Assembly (NCBI GenBank): GCA_947184155.2
Contig: CAMXCT020000465.1
Coordinates: 124,001 to 188,000 of the forward strand
DNA length: 64,000 nucleotides
Direction: 5' to 3'
From: Cladocopium goreaui
Taxonomy: Eukaryota > Sar > Dinophyceae > Suessiales > Symbiodiniaceae
Every line of letters starts with the position of its first letter. Positions within the stretch are counted from its first letter, which is position 1. The notes under the pieces were generated by a model that saw only the letters and a list, made by a program, of their open reading frames with translations, was not told where the DNA came from and did no database searches. This document shows positions 24,773 through 35,410 of the stretch, piece after piece. The position numbers and the translations under genes are program-made.

Positions 24773-27733
24773 TCAGAGAGATGGAAAAATAGGATCTACA
24801 GTAATCCATCCTAGATTGGTTCCAACAGACATGTTATCGCGTGACGGTGGATCGGCCGGATTGGCGTCCGTCGGAACTCTATCAATGTACAGATTGATTT
24901 TTAATTCAAGAGCTAAATTCCAAAATACTCCTACTAATTCACAAAGATCTTCACGGGATGAATAACCTTTGACCAACGCGCCTTGAACAGGTTCGGAATC
25001 TACCAGCAGCAGTGACCATGAGCCTGCAATGCGAGTTTCAAAGGTCTTGAGAGCTACAACGGTCGCAAAGAGCTCGACCATGGCGATCTGTGATTTTCGT
25101 GGGAGCCACTTGTCCACGAGCTGCTGTTGAACTTCGCAACCAAACTGGATAGGAACTTCGCCCTTTGCAAAAAGCACGCCACCGATCCACGGCTTCGATG
25201 GCGACCCTGGCTTGCCGTCAGGAAAGCTTCCGTCAGTGAAGATAACAAAATCAGAAGACCTTGGCCTAGATACAGAGATGGGTCTAGGCGGTCCTTCTTC
25301 AATGAGCCATTTCCACTGTTTGAGAGCAAGCACGATCGCCTGGCTCAAATGAGATTGGTTCAGCTTCGTATATTGCCTTTCCGACAGAGCGCGCAGAAAA
25401 GCCCGACCTATCTTCCCCCATAGCTGAGAAGAGCCAAACATTAGCTTCCCTCTCAGTTTGCCAGCTTGACCAGGAGGAAAGACCTGCGATGACAAAATGG
25501 ACGAGATCTCATCTAAGAGCTCGATCTTCCTGGACTGTTTGATCTTGAGCTCCATACTGACCAAATCGTATGTCACCCCTAGGATCGTGGGGTCTTTGCA
25601 CAGCTGCAACTTCTTCTGATCGAACTGGGCTCCGAGCCACCAATGAACCTTCTGAGCAATATCGAAAGCAGAGGAGCACGTAGCGGCAGGTTCGAACCCG
25701 TATTTGTCGTCATAGAAATTAAAGGCAGCCACAAAGAAGACCCTACGAAGAATGTCTGTAATGGCAGCAGACCTACGGTTGTAGTTGTAAACTGCAGAGA
25801 CCAAACCAAAAGAGTGACCTAACATTACGAAAAAGGCGATCTTGCCCTCCTTCGGCTCCCTCATGGTGATCACGCTCCACCTCCTCTGATCAGGCTTCAC
25901 CGCGATCTGGCGATAAGCTTTCCGCTCATCGAGCACCCATCCTAGGACTTCAGCCCTTTCCGGGAGGTGAGATCGCAACCATCGCAGAGCCGCTACGTTG
26001 ACATCGGTTGAAGGGAGCTCGAGCTTCTCCGTGATGGTAGTGGCAACATTCACGCCATTGACCGTAGCGCTATCCACTCCCCTGACCTTATTCTTCTGGA
26101 CGACCTCAAAACGTTGTGTAGGGATCCACTCTTTGGTGCCAAGGAACTTGGAAACATCTTGTTCAGAGAAAAAGGGGCCGAGCGTAGACCCTTCCTTCAC
26201 ATCCTCCATTGTTGCATCCCAGACCTTGGCAGTGTGCTCAGTGATCTCACAGCGCATCACATTCTTGATGACCTTTTGCGAGAATTCCCAGGCCCGCGAG
26301 CGCAACTCGCCCATTGAAAGAGGTTCGTCAGGAGCTTGTAGAAGGCCCCATCTTCCAGACCGCTGAATGGGGCCTACAATAGAAAAACCATGCAGCAAAT
26401 CAAACAAAAGAGCTCGATCCACGCAAGATGCGGCCGTAGTGAGCTCCTCCCACAATGCCACATGAGTGCAGGAGCCCAACTGCAGTGGTTGATCGTCTGG
26501 CTGCCCACGGAGCAGTCGACGAAGAAAAGGATCTTGAACTTGTTGCAAAACGGCATCAGTTGTCGGGAGGAGCGCGTAGGCCCTCTGCTCCCAACGCTGC
26601 ACCGCCCCCGCTCGGTGGCCCAGGACGAACTGTGGCTGGCGAACGACCATAGCCAGAGCTTCTTGCAGATCCGGGTCAAGCGCCGGATCCAAGGTGAAGG
26701 GGTGAGCAACTGAAAGAGCTGCTGCCACTGCTTGACCCGGCTCCATTTCCACATTCAACAGCGGTGGGAGAGCTGACCGCTTGAGCTGGTAGCCAGCGGC
26801 TGTGGCCTTTTCGGCCGATGCCCTCTGCTTGTGTGACTTCCATGGAGCTGGTTGGCCGACCGGCCTCTTGCGACCTGAGGCAGGCGTGACCAGCTCAAAA
26901 GTGGCAGCCAGGGGATCGTGAGATCGCACTGCTGCGACCACAGCGGCCCAGGCATCACAGAGCTCCGCGGGGTAGACCTGTGCCAACTTTGTACGGAAAA
27001 CCTTCTGGCCGTTGATGGTGACCATGCCCACCAACGGTTCATGTTCATGAGGCCGAGCGACCATATCGCATGATCTTGCGAGCTCGTGCAGATCCATTGC
27101 TGCCATGATCGATGTCGGCTTTTTGTGCACGGAGCCAAACCGGCACATGTCCAACGTGATCTTCTGCACGGTGGGCAGCTGAGCAAGGTCCAAAATTGGT
27201 GGCATGACCCAAATAAAAGAAGAGGCAGGGTTTTCCACCGACCACAGGACGCCGAGCTTGTGGCACAGCGTAGCCATCTGCTGTGTGAAGAACATGAACT
27301 CTGTTCCCATGGTGACTTTCCGTTGATCTTGAGGGCGGAGCCCAGGCAGCCCCCACAGGTGGTGTCGATCCCGCAGTGGCGGTGGGCCGCCATCGTTCTT
27401 ACGAGCAATGCTGAAGCTTGAACATGGCGTGCCAAAATGAATGTAGAAAATAACTTTGGCTTCGATCAACAGTCGAAGGTGTGCTTGAACTGCCGGGTCG
27501 AGCACGTCGACTGATTGCTGAACAAAATCGCCCGCTTCGATCTCTATGGGCGGCAAAATGGGTATGCCACGAGCGCTGATTGCTTGTGAGAGCCCCGCTT
27601 TGCCGGCAAAAATTTCCAGGAAAAATGAGCCCGAAGGGATTTGCATAGAGCCCCAAAAGCTTGCTTGGGAAACTGTCGGAGCCGGCAGCTCATCATTCGT
27701 TTCCCCCTGATCTTCCAGGGCCGAGCTGGCCAC
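24773..27733 (-). CDS. Methyltransferase-like / reverse transcriptase / RNase H polyprotein (element 1 pol)
   Basis: Copies element RNA into DNA. The N-terminal part (residues about 38-265) resembles a cytosine-5 DNA methyltransferase: an EIFAGKAGLS motif I (40-49), GTPCSSFS with the Pro-Cys of motif IV (101-108) and VENP in place of motif VI (166-169). The RT follows (about 530-780), with motif A VLDERKAYRQI (600-610), motif B HSFGL (640-644) and the catalytic FYDD (673-676). RNase H (829-965) has TDGS, VELFA, VDSE and NPADPPSR, giving the D-E-D-D set. The frame is that of gag; only TGA and two codons separate them, and the first codon here is GTG. The first ATG lies about 30 codons in, so expression probably needs readthrough, or the TGA is a mutation. 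All catalytic residues look intact. Confidence 0.88.
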   Translation of the reverse strand: MASSALEDQGETNDELPAPTVSQASFWGSMQIPSGSFFLEIFAGKAGLSQAISARGIPILPPIEIEAGDFVQQSVDVLDPAVQAHLRLLIEAKVIFYIHFGTPCSSFSIARKNDGGPPPLRDRHHLWGLPGLRPQDQRKVTMGTEFMFFTQQMATLCHKLGVLWSVENPASSFIWVMPPILDLAQLPTVQKITLDMCRFGSVHKKPTSIMAAMDLHELARSCDMVARPHEHEPLVGMVTINGQKVFRTKLAQVYPAELCDAWAAVVAAVRSHDPLAATFELVTPASGRKRPVGQPAPWKSHKQRASAEKATAAGYQLKRSALPPLLNVEMEPGQAVAAALSVAHPFTLDPALDPDLQEALAMVVRQPQFVLGHRAGAVQRWEQRAYALLPTTDAVLQQVQDPFLRRLLRGQPDDQPLQLGSCTHVALWEELTTAASCVDRALLFDLLHGFSIVGPIQRSGRWGLLQAPDEPLSMGELRSRAWEFSQKVIKNVMRCEITEHTAKVWDATMEDVKEGSTLGPFFSEQDVSKFLGTKEWIPTQRFEVVQKNKVRGVDSATVNGVNVATTITEKLELPSTDVNVAALRWLRSHLPERAEVLGWVLDERKAYRQIAVKPDQRRWSVITMREPKEGKIAFFVMLGHSFGLVSAVYNYNRRSAAITDILRRVFFVAAFNFYDDKYGFEPAATCSSAFDIAQKVHWWLGAQFDQKKLQLCKDPTILGVTYDLVSMELKIKQSRKIELLDEISSILSSQVFPPGQAGKLRGKLMFGSSQLWGKIGRAFLRALSERQYTKLNQSHLSQAIVLALKQWKWLIEEGPPRPISVSRPRSSDFVIFTDGSFPDGKPGSPSKPWIGGVLFAKGEVPIQFGCEVQQQLVDKWLPRKSQIAMVELFATVVALKTFETRIAGSWSLLLVDSEPVQGALVKGYSSREDLCELVGVFWNLALELKINLYIDRVPTDANPADPPSRDNMSVGTNLGWITVDPIFPSL

Positions 27734-27739
27734 ATCTTT

Positions 27740-29023
27740 TCAGTGGTTGCCCACCATCGGGTGGGACGCACCACAAACCATGCACATGTGCTTGAACCGG
27801 CACTTGTCGGCCAGAGCGCAGCCCATGGAAGAATTGAAATAGTGGCAGCGCTTCTGTCCGGAGACCGAACTGGCCGCCTGGGAGATGAGCTTCCACTCGG
27901 AGTCAGGGATCCTCTTGTCCTTGTCCGGCTTGGCCCCCTTATCCTGCTTCTTGTTGAAGGCCTCTTTCAGAACTGGTTTGACCTCCGAGGTGGAGGTGGC
28001 TTTGGCGACCTCCTTGTTGTGGCGCTTCTTGCGCCGTCGGCTAGAGGGAGCCGCTGTTTTGACCGGGCTCTCCAGCACCCGGTCTTGCTCATCTTTGGTG
28101 ACGGTCCGAGCACGGTCCACCTTGGCGAGAACTGCCTTGGTGCGAGCGTCATTCCACAGGTATTTGTGGTTGTTGAGCACCTCGGCCAAAGCGGCCTCGA
28201 ACGTGGTGTAGGTCTCCCGCTGCTCTGACTGGAGGCGGTGGACCTTTTTGCGGATCAACGCATCGGCCGCCACAAGATATGGCAGGCCGGGGCAGTCCGC
28301 CTTGAACTGTTCCAGCTCCTGCAGGTACTTGAGCGGACCCGCTGCCCTGGAGTACGTGCAGATATTCAGGTACTCCATAGCCATAAAGAGAGCATGGACG
28401 CGGTGGAGCAGCGTCTGCACATCCGTCACTTGATCTGGTTCATCTGCTTTTGAGACCGTGAGGAGATCTTCAGCATTCTTGGTGAGCCCGGTCTTCTGAA
28501 CGATGCTGTCAGCCCTCGTCCGGATCTCAGAGACCTCGTAGTAGGGAACCATGCCATGCACCAAAAAGTCACGGCTGACCTTCTCTACGAACTTCTTGTG
28601 AGGCTCCTTGGCATCCAGGAGGATCACATCAGGGTGAGCGGTGACAAAACGAGCTCTGAACTCAGCATGATCCTCTTGGGCCATTTCCGGGACCTTGTTG
28701 GGGTCTTCTTCCATGCGAGCCCGCCTAGTGGCGAACTGCCCTTGGAGCGCATGGCACGAGTGCCACACTGCTGCGAGCTGCATCAAGGCGAGCTCTTGTT
28801 CGGCTGCATTGGCACCGAGCGCTGTTGTGGGAATCACTGTCCGGAGCGCGTTCTTCACAGCTGCCGCCGCGTCGCCGAGCATGGCAAAAACTTCCACGGA
28901 TAAGAGCCCACTGTCTGCAGCTGCCCGACACAATTCAGTGCGCAGGCTGAGGCGGCCGAAAATTTGCCGCAGAGCAATCTTTGGAGTGTGAGCCTCATCC
29001 GCATACACGGTCCGATCGACCAT
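27740..29023 (-). CDS. Gag-like nucleocapsid protein with CCCH zinc finger (element 1)
   Basis: Likely structural protein that binds and packages element RNA. It is 427 aa from the ATG at 29023. The middle is helical and charged; residues about 325-390 are Lys/Arg-rich. At the C-terminus C393-x8-C402-x5-C408-x3-H412 is a CCCH zinc finger, followed by C414-x2-C417-x3-H421, the start of a second zinc knuckle. The ORF then ends at TGA (27742-27740) and the same frame continues as pol. A cysteine at the TGA position would give the knuckle a fourth ligand, so the stop may be a TGC/TGT-to-TGA change or a readthrough stop. The YR ORF lies 225 bp upstream in the same frame. Family assignment rests on the zinc finger and position; the N-terminal two thirds show nothing I recognise. 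Confidence 0.75.
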   Translation of the reverse strand: MVDRTVYADEAHTPKIALRQIFGRLSLRTELCRAAADSGLLSVEVFAMLGDAAAAVKNALRTVIPTTALGANAAEQELALMQLAAVWHSCHALQGQFATRRARMEEDPNKVPEMAQEDHAEFRARFVTAHPDVILLDAKEPHKKFVEKVSRDFLVHGMVPYYEVSEIRTRADSIVQKTGLTKNAEDLLTVSKADEPDQVTDVQTLLHRVHALFMAMEYLNICTYSRAAGPLKYLQELEQFKADCPGLPYLVAADALIRKKVHRLQSEQRETYTTFEAALAEVLNNHKYLWNDARTKAVLAKVDRARTVTKDEQDRVLESPVKTAAPSSRRRKKRHNKEVAKATSTSEVKPVLKEAFNKKQDKGAKPDKDKRIPDSEWKLISQAASSVSGQKRCHYFNSSMGCALADKCRFKHMCMVCGASHPMVGNH

Positions 29024-29248
29024 GTTGCCACTGTGCTGAAACTACTGGATTGAGCCGCAGATCTGGGCAACTTGAAGTAAAAACCACTCTGACTGATCTA
29101 ATGCTGATGTGGCAGGATCACTCTGCGCCAAACTGGAAAAATGTATATCTGTCAAATATAAAAAAAAAATCAAAATTAAATCAATTGAGGGGGAGGAAAA
29201 TAAAAGGGAGAGAGGAGACGTGAACTCGTGCAAACACTGAGCCAACTT

Positions 29249-31075
29249 TTACGGCGATAGGCATAGTAAACGATCAAATGCCCGCCTTGTTCTTTTGCAC
29301 AGCTGGCAGATCATGCCAGGGGCTTGAGTACCGACCGAAGCTGCATCCTGCAGCTTCAGTCGACCACAGACCGATGTGTCTTCGTGGACCCTACGGTCAA
29401 AAATGTGGCATCTAAGATCCGACGAACTCAAAGCACTAGCTGGCAAAGAACTTTTTACAATGAACTCAGGCACGATCGGTTCTGTCACCTCTTCGTCTTC
29501 TTCCTCCACAACGAACTGGGTCTGATCCGGCACCCATGATTGCCTGAGCTTCTCTGTCATGTTCTTGACCATGGCGACCGACAGCTCCTTGCGCTGGCGA
29601 GCGTACTTCAAAACCAACTGGCTGGGATCTTTCCAGTTGGCCTGTAGGCCCACAATCTTGTCGTCCACCTGAGCCTTCACCGCCTCAGAGAGCATTGTCA
29701 CACGCATTGAGTGCCAGGTGACCTCCCTGACCGCCTTCTCGAGTTCATCCATCTCATTGACCTCCACCAACTTGAGAATGCGAGCTTCGTTGATTCCCCT
29801 CAGCATAAATGCCTTGAGCCACGGGAGGCCGCGAGAATAGGTCACCGGAGCTTCGTTGAACTCCTTCTCGGACTTGAGCTCCCATACAAAATAGTCTCGA
29901 TCCGAGATGTGCGGCTTGAACAAGTCCCATCCCATTGCGAGCCATTCTACTCCAGAGATGGAACAGGTCGGCACAGCAAATCTAGTGCCCCTCCTCTTCC
30001 TTTCGACCTTTGTTTGCCAAACCACTCCAAGAAGAGCTTCTGGGGTCATCTCGAGAGAGGAGGGCGCCACGTGCACCCCATCGTCAAATCTCAGCGACGC
30101 GTAGATCAAAATCAAAACCCACCAGACTGTGATCGCCGCTGCATTCTTCTTCTCGAAGATGAGCTTGGGCAGCATGACCTCCAGCGCTATCACGAGCTTC
30201 GGTGGTAGCGGAATGGCCTCCTTGAGCTCTTTGCCACGTTCTGCATGAACTGTGTCAATCAGAGCCTTAAGGCGAGCGTCGCCCATTTCTGGGCAAGACA
30301 TGGCCAACCGCTTGCAGATCCAGCCCACGGCGTATTTGAAAGATGGCAGTACTGCTGGGCCACACCCCTGATCGCGGAGGTGCTGTGAATACGACATCAC
30401 GGCCACGATCGTTGGGGGGTAAACACGGAGGCCTCTTCCGGCCGACCACTCCTCAAACTTTTCCCAGTTTCTGACATTTTGTCTGATCGTCCTGAAGCCC
30501 CCAGCCTCGAACGCCAGCGCCCGGAGCCGAGCGGCTTCAGCGGGGGCGAGGCCGATGCACTGAGCGGGGTCGTTGATCCCTGCTGCACTGCCGGCCCTGT
30601 CACAGATCTGTGACAAACGCCTGCCCCACTTCTTCTTCTCTGTGTTCTCGGCGTCCTGGATCGAGGACACTTGAGCCGCTGATCCATGGCCTGCTGGCAA
30701 CACGCCTACAGAGCCCGGGGGCTGCACAGCCACGATCACCTGGCTTGCCGCCCTCTTGAATCCGACTCTGAGTGGCTCGGCTGATCCGTATCCAAGATCC
30801 GAAGCGATCTCCGCTTGGACCCTGCTGGACGAGCGCGCCACCATGTCGGCCAAAAGGTTGACCATCTCCAATCTGACAAGGATCTTGTCCAAGATCTCTT
30901 GGTCATCAGTAAGAGCTGGCAAAAACGAAGAAAACTTCTCATCAGCCGATTCGAAATCATCATCCGACATGGCTAGCCAGAACTCTACATGATCCATCTT
31001 CAGATCTCTCAAAACAGACCTAAACTGATCATCAAAAATTGGGAGACCTAAAAACCTAGAAATGGAACGGTCCAT
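29249..31075 (-). CDS. Tyrosine recombinase / integrase (element 1)
   Basis: Predicted to integrate the circular cDNA of the element. It is 608 aa from ATG 31075. The N-terminal 190 residues are variable, then a SAM-like core-binding region (about 190-285) leads into the catalytic domain. Catalytic residues can be read: Arg329 in YASLRF, probably Lys356 or a neighbour in TKVERKRR, His455-x2-Arg458 in TWHSMR, Trp481 in ANWKD, and Tyr491 in LKYARQRK as nucleophile. The C-terminus (about 555-600) has a small Cys/His cluster ending PGMICQLCKR, possibly zinc-binding. It lies upstream of gag, whereas in DIRS- and Ngaro-type elements the YR is usually last. It is intact, with no stop or frameshift. 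Confidence 0.87.
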   Translation of the reverse strand: MDRSISRFLGLPIFDDQFRSVLRDLKMDHVEFWLAMSDDDFESADEKFSSFLPALTDDQEILDKILVRLEMVNLLADMVARSSSRVQAEIASDLGYGSAEPLRVGFKRAASQVIVAVQPPGSVGVLPAGHGSAAQVSSIQDAENTEKKKWGRRLSQICDRAGSAAGINDPAQCIGLAPAEAARLRALAFEAGGFRTIRQNVRNWEKFEEWSAGRGLRVYPPTIVAVMSYSQHLRDQGCGPAVLPSFKYAVGWICKRLAMSCPEMGDARLKALIDTVHAERGKELKEAIPLPPKLVIALEVMLPKLIFEKKNAAAITVWWVLILIYASLRFDDGVHVAPSSLEMTPEALLGVVWQTKVERKRRGTRFAVPTCSISGVEWLAMGWDLFKPHISDRDYFVWELKSEKEFNEAPVTYSRGLPWLKAFMLRGINEARILKLVEVNEMDELEKAVREVTWHSMRVTMLSEAVKAQVDDKIVGLQANWKDPSQLVLKYARQRKELSVAMVKNMTEKLRQSWVPDQTQFVVEEEDEEVTEPIVPEFIVKSSLPASALSSSDLRCHIFDRRVHEDTSVCGRLKLQDAASVGTQAPGMICQLCKRTRRAFDRLLCLSP

Positions 31076-31933
31076 GACGCTCGAGCTAGCACGCTTGATC
31101 CCTAAGCGCTGAGGGCCTGGAGCGAACTGAAATCAGGACCCATGCACCGCTGGCTGAGGATCTCGCCTGCAGTGCGTTCCGATAGCTGGATCTAGCTATC
31201 ATCCACCCCGATCGGGTTGGACTGGATCAAATGAAAGGATCTGTAGAATAAAAGGACAGATCGTCCTACTCTGAAAACCCTGCCAGGACGGTGGGGATCT
31301 CACCATCCTGGGTAACCCAAAAATTAGGTGGGATCTACCTAACATGGGTTACAGGGGAACGGACTAATTAACATCATCGAGGATAACCCGGGAACAAACC
31401 TACAACCCTACAGGTTAGGATCCTAACCTATGTAAGGAAGGCTTACCCAGACCTATCAACCAGTAGCCTCATCGTGGATCGCCCGATGGGGGGAGGGGGG
31501 AACCACCAAGACCGGGATGGATCTACCCGACCGGTTGGTCGCCCCGGGACTAGATCTTCCCAACCCCCAGCTGATCAGCTGCACATGACTGCGAACGCAT
31601 CCGTTCAAGAAAAAGATCAAAGAGCTAAGTCACGGCTGAGCAGCAGGACCTGAACATGGAGAAAATAAATCACTGTTTTTCATCACAAATAAAGTCGATG
31701 AGCTACTATATTAACTAGACGACGGTTGGCCCGAGAGCGAAAAAGATGTGTTTCAAGCAGCTCTGAGTATGGTAGTCGTAAAAAATAGTCGGTGATAGGT
31801 TGGTGAATTTTATATGAGCTATGGAGGGGTAAGTTGTGAAAAGATTGATTAAGAAGAGGATACATGTGACAACCCATGCATATGCACTGTGCTGCTTGGT
31901 AAAGGGCATCATATGACACGTGTCTTGCAACCA
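31076..31933. other. Element 1 internal non-coding segment
   Basis: Upstream of the YR ORF. No ORF worth calling. 31290-31570 has short G- and C-rich runs and repeated ggatct/acctac-like words. It may hold the promoter or leader for YR and Gag, but no signal can be identified. Confidence 0.4.
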
Positions 31934-31955
31934 CAGAGAGACATAGATAGAGAGA

Positions 31956-32008
<53 letters not shown>

Positions 32009-32052
32009 GGAGAGAGAGAGAGAGAGAGAAAGAGGGAGAGAGAGAGAGAGAG
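31934..32052. repeat. (GA)n microsatellite
   Basis: About 120 bp of almost pure GA with occasional GATA or GGGA interruptions, inside element 1. Confidence 0.95.
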
Positions 32053-32194
32053 CAGGGTCTTCTGTTGTTAGTATTGAGACACTATATTGCAAGACAATAT
32101 ATTAAAGATGTATTTTAGGCAGGCGAGACAAGTAGTATCAAGACAATATATTACAAGTACAAAACACTGGTTTGCATCCTATCCTTCGTATTGT

Positions 32195-34618
32195 TTTTCA
32201 CACGCAGACGCTTTTGCACACAGACGCTTTTACACACAGACGCATTTACACACAGACGCTTTACACACAGAAGCGTTTACACACAGACGCTTTTCCACAC
32301 AGAAGCTTTTACACACAGAAGGTTTTACACGCAGACACTAGACACTTTTACACACATAGGCTTTTACACACAGACGCCTTTACACACAGACACTAGACAC
32401 TTTTACACGCATAGGCTTTTACACACAGACGCTTTTACACGCAGATGTTTTTAGACACACACACTTTCACACACAGAAGCTGTTACACACAGAACTTTCA
32501 CACACAGACGAAGCTGTTACACACAGAAGCTTTTACACACAGACTCCTTTACACACAGACGCTTTTACACACAAACACTTTCACAGACGCGTTTACACAC
32601 AGAGACTTTTACACACAGACGCTTTTACACACAGAAACTTTTACACGCAGACGCTTTTATACACAGGCGCTTTTACAGGCAGATGCTTTTACACACAAAC
32701 ACTTTCACAGACGCGTTTACACACAGAGACTTTTACACACAGACGCTTTTACACACAGACACTTTTACACGCAGACGCTTTTACACACAGGCGCTTTTAC
32801 ACGCAAGTGCTTTTACGCACAGAAGCTTTTACACACAGACACTTTTACACACAAACGCTTTTACACACAGACCCTTTTACACACAGACCCTTTTACACAC
32901 AGACGCTTTTACACACAACAGTTTCACACACAGAGGCTTTTACACACAGAAGCTTTTACACACAGACGCTTTTATACACAGACGCTTTTACACACAGAGG
33001 CTTTTACACACAGAAGCTTTTACACACAGGCGCTTTTACACACAGACGCTTTTACACACAGACGCTTTTACACACAGACGCTTTTACACACAGAGACTTT
33101 TACACACACAGACGCTTTTACACACAGAAGCTTTTACACACAGACGCTTTTACACACAAACACTTTTACACACAGACGCTTTTACACACAGACGCTTTTA
33201 CACACAGACGCTTTTACACACAGACTCCTTTACACACAGAGTCCTTTACACACAGACGCTTTTACACACAGAAGCTTTTTACACACAGACGCTTTTACAC
33301 ACAGACGCTTTTACAAACAGACACTTTTACACACACCTTTTACACACAGACGCTTTTACACACAGACTCCTTTACACACAGACGCTTTTACACACAGACG
33401 CTTTTACACACAGACGCTTTTACACACAGACGCTTTTACACCCAACACTTTCACACACAGAGGCTTTTACACACAGAAGCTTTTACACACAGAGGCTTTT
33501 ACACACAGAAGCTTTTACACACAGGCGCTTTTACACACAGAAGCTTTTACACACAGAGACTTTTACACACAGACACTTTTACACACAAACGCTTTTACAC
33601 ACAGACGCTTTTACACACAGAAGATTTTACACACAGACTCCTTTACACACAGACGCTTTTACACACAGACGCTTTTACACACAGAAGCTTTTACACACAG
33701 ACGCTTTTACACACAGACGCTTTTACACACAGACGCTGTTACACACAGACGCTTTGACGCACAGAGGCTTTGACGCACAGAGGCTTTTACACACAGAAGC
33801 TTTTACACACAGACGCTTTTACACACAGACGCTTTTACACACAGTGACAGACACTTTTACACACAACACTTTCACACACAGAGGCTTTTACACACAGAAG
33901 CTTTTACACACAGAGGCTTTTACACACAGAAGCTTTTACACACAGGCGGTTTTACACACAGACGCTTTTACACACAGACGCTTTTACACACAGACGCTTT
34001 TACACACAGACGCTTTTACACACAGACGCTTTTACACACAAACGCTTTTTACACATAGGCTCTTTTACACACAGACGCTTTTACACACAGACGCTTTTAC
34101 ACACAGAGCCTTTTACACACAGACGCTTTTACACACAGACGCTTTTACACACAGACGCTTTTACACACAGAGACTTTTACACACAGAGGCTTTTACCCGC
34201 AGACAATTTTACACACAAACACTTTTACACACAGAGACTTTTACACACAGACGCTTTTACACACAGACGCTTTTACACACAGAAGCTTTACACACAGAAG
34301 CTTGTACACACAAACACTTTTTACATACAAACACTTTTACACACAGAAGCTTTTACACACAGTTGCTTTTACACACAGACGCTTTTACACACAGATGTTT
34401 TTACACACAAACGCTTTTACACACAGACGCTTTTACACACAGACGCTTTTACACACAGACGCTTTTACACGCAGAAGCTTTTACACACAAACACTTTTAC
34501 ACACAGACGCTTTACACACAGACGCTTTTACACACAGACGCTTTTACATTCAGACGCTTTTACACACAGACGCTTTTACACACAGAGGCTTTTACACACA
34601 GACACTTTTACACAGACG
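32195..34618. repeat. 16-bp minisatellite, about 150 copies
   Basis: Unit acacacagacgctttt on the plus strand, with many single-base variants. The period of 16 is not a multiple of 3 and the unit has no stop in any plus-strand frame, so all three frames stay open for hundreds of codons (up to 661) and give the same 16-residue repeat. Those ORFs run antisense to the element and I treat them as artefacts of the array. Confidence 0.95.
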
Positions 34619-35350
34619 AAAGCGTTGCGATTGACACTTTAAAATTGCAATTTTTCCTCAGTTTTTGACGTCCAACGTCCATTTCGTGCGAAAGGGTTGC
34701 GATTGACAACTCAAAGTCGCAATTTTTCTTCAGTTTTTGACGTCCAACGTCCATTTCGTGCGTAAGGGTTGCGATTGACAACTCAAAGTCGCAATTTTTC
34801 CTCAGTTTTTGACGTCCAACGTCCATTTCGTGCGAAAGGGTTACGATTGACCAAGTAAAATCGCAATTTTTCCTCAGTTTTTGACGTCCAACCTCCATTT
34901 CGTGTGTAAGGGTTGCGATTGACACCTCAAAGTCGCAATTTTTCCTCAGTTTTTGACGTCCAACGTCCATTTCGTGCGAAAGGGTTGCGCTGGACACCTC
35001 AAAGTCGCAATTTTTCCTCAGTTTTTGACGTCCAACGTCCATTTCGTGCGAAAGGGTTGCGCGGGACGCTTCAAAGTCGCATTTTTTCCTCAGTTTTTGA
35101 CGTCTAACGTCCATTTCGTGCGAAAGGGTTGCGCGGGACGCTTCAAAGTCGCATTTTTTCCTCAGTTTTTGACGTCCAACGTCCATTTCGTGCGAAAGGG
35201 TTGCGCGCGACCAATAAAAGTTGCAATTTTTCCTCAGTTTTTGGCGTCCAACGTCCATTTCGTGCGAAGGGGTTGCCGGCGACGCTTCAAAATCGCAATT
35301 TTACCTAGGTTTTGGACGTCCAACGTCCATTTCGTGCGAAAGGGTTGCGT
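34619..35350. repeat. 72-bp satellite, about 10 copies
   Basis: The block gacgtccaacgtccatttcg recurs at 34667 and then every 72 bp to about 35315. On the minus (element sense) strand it reads as a 24-residue repeat, including GRQKLRK and ATLSHEMDV, open from an ATG at 35258 to 34608; the other strand is also largely open. Whether it is translated cannot be told from sequence. Confidence 0.93.
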
Positions 35351-35410
35351 TTCGTGGCGCTCCGGCGGCACCGCCCCCGCCTTAAGAGAGAATAGAAGAA
35401 GAGCGAGAGG

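Noticed and set aside
32445..34668. Long plus-strand ORFs (442, 661 and 316 codons)
   Set aside because: They are the 16-bp minisatellite, open in all three frames; no start context or non-repetitive domain.
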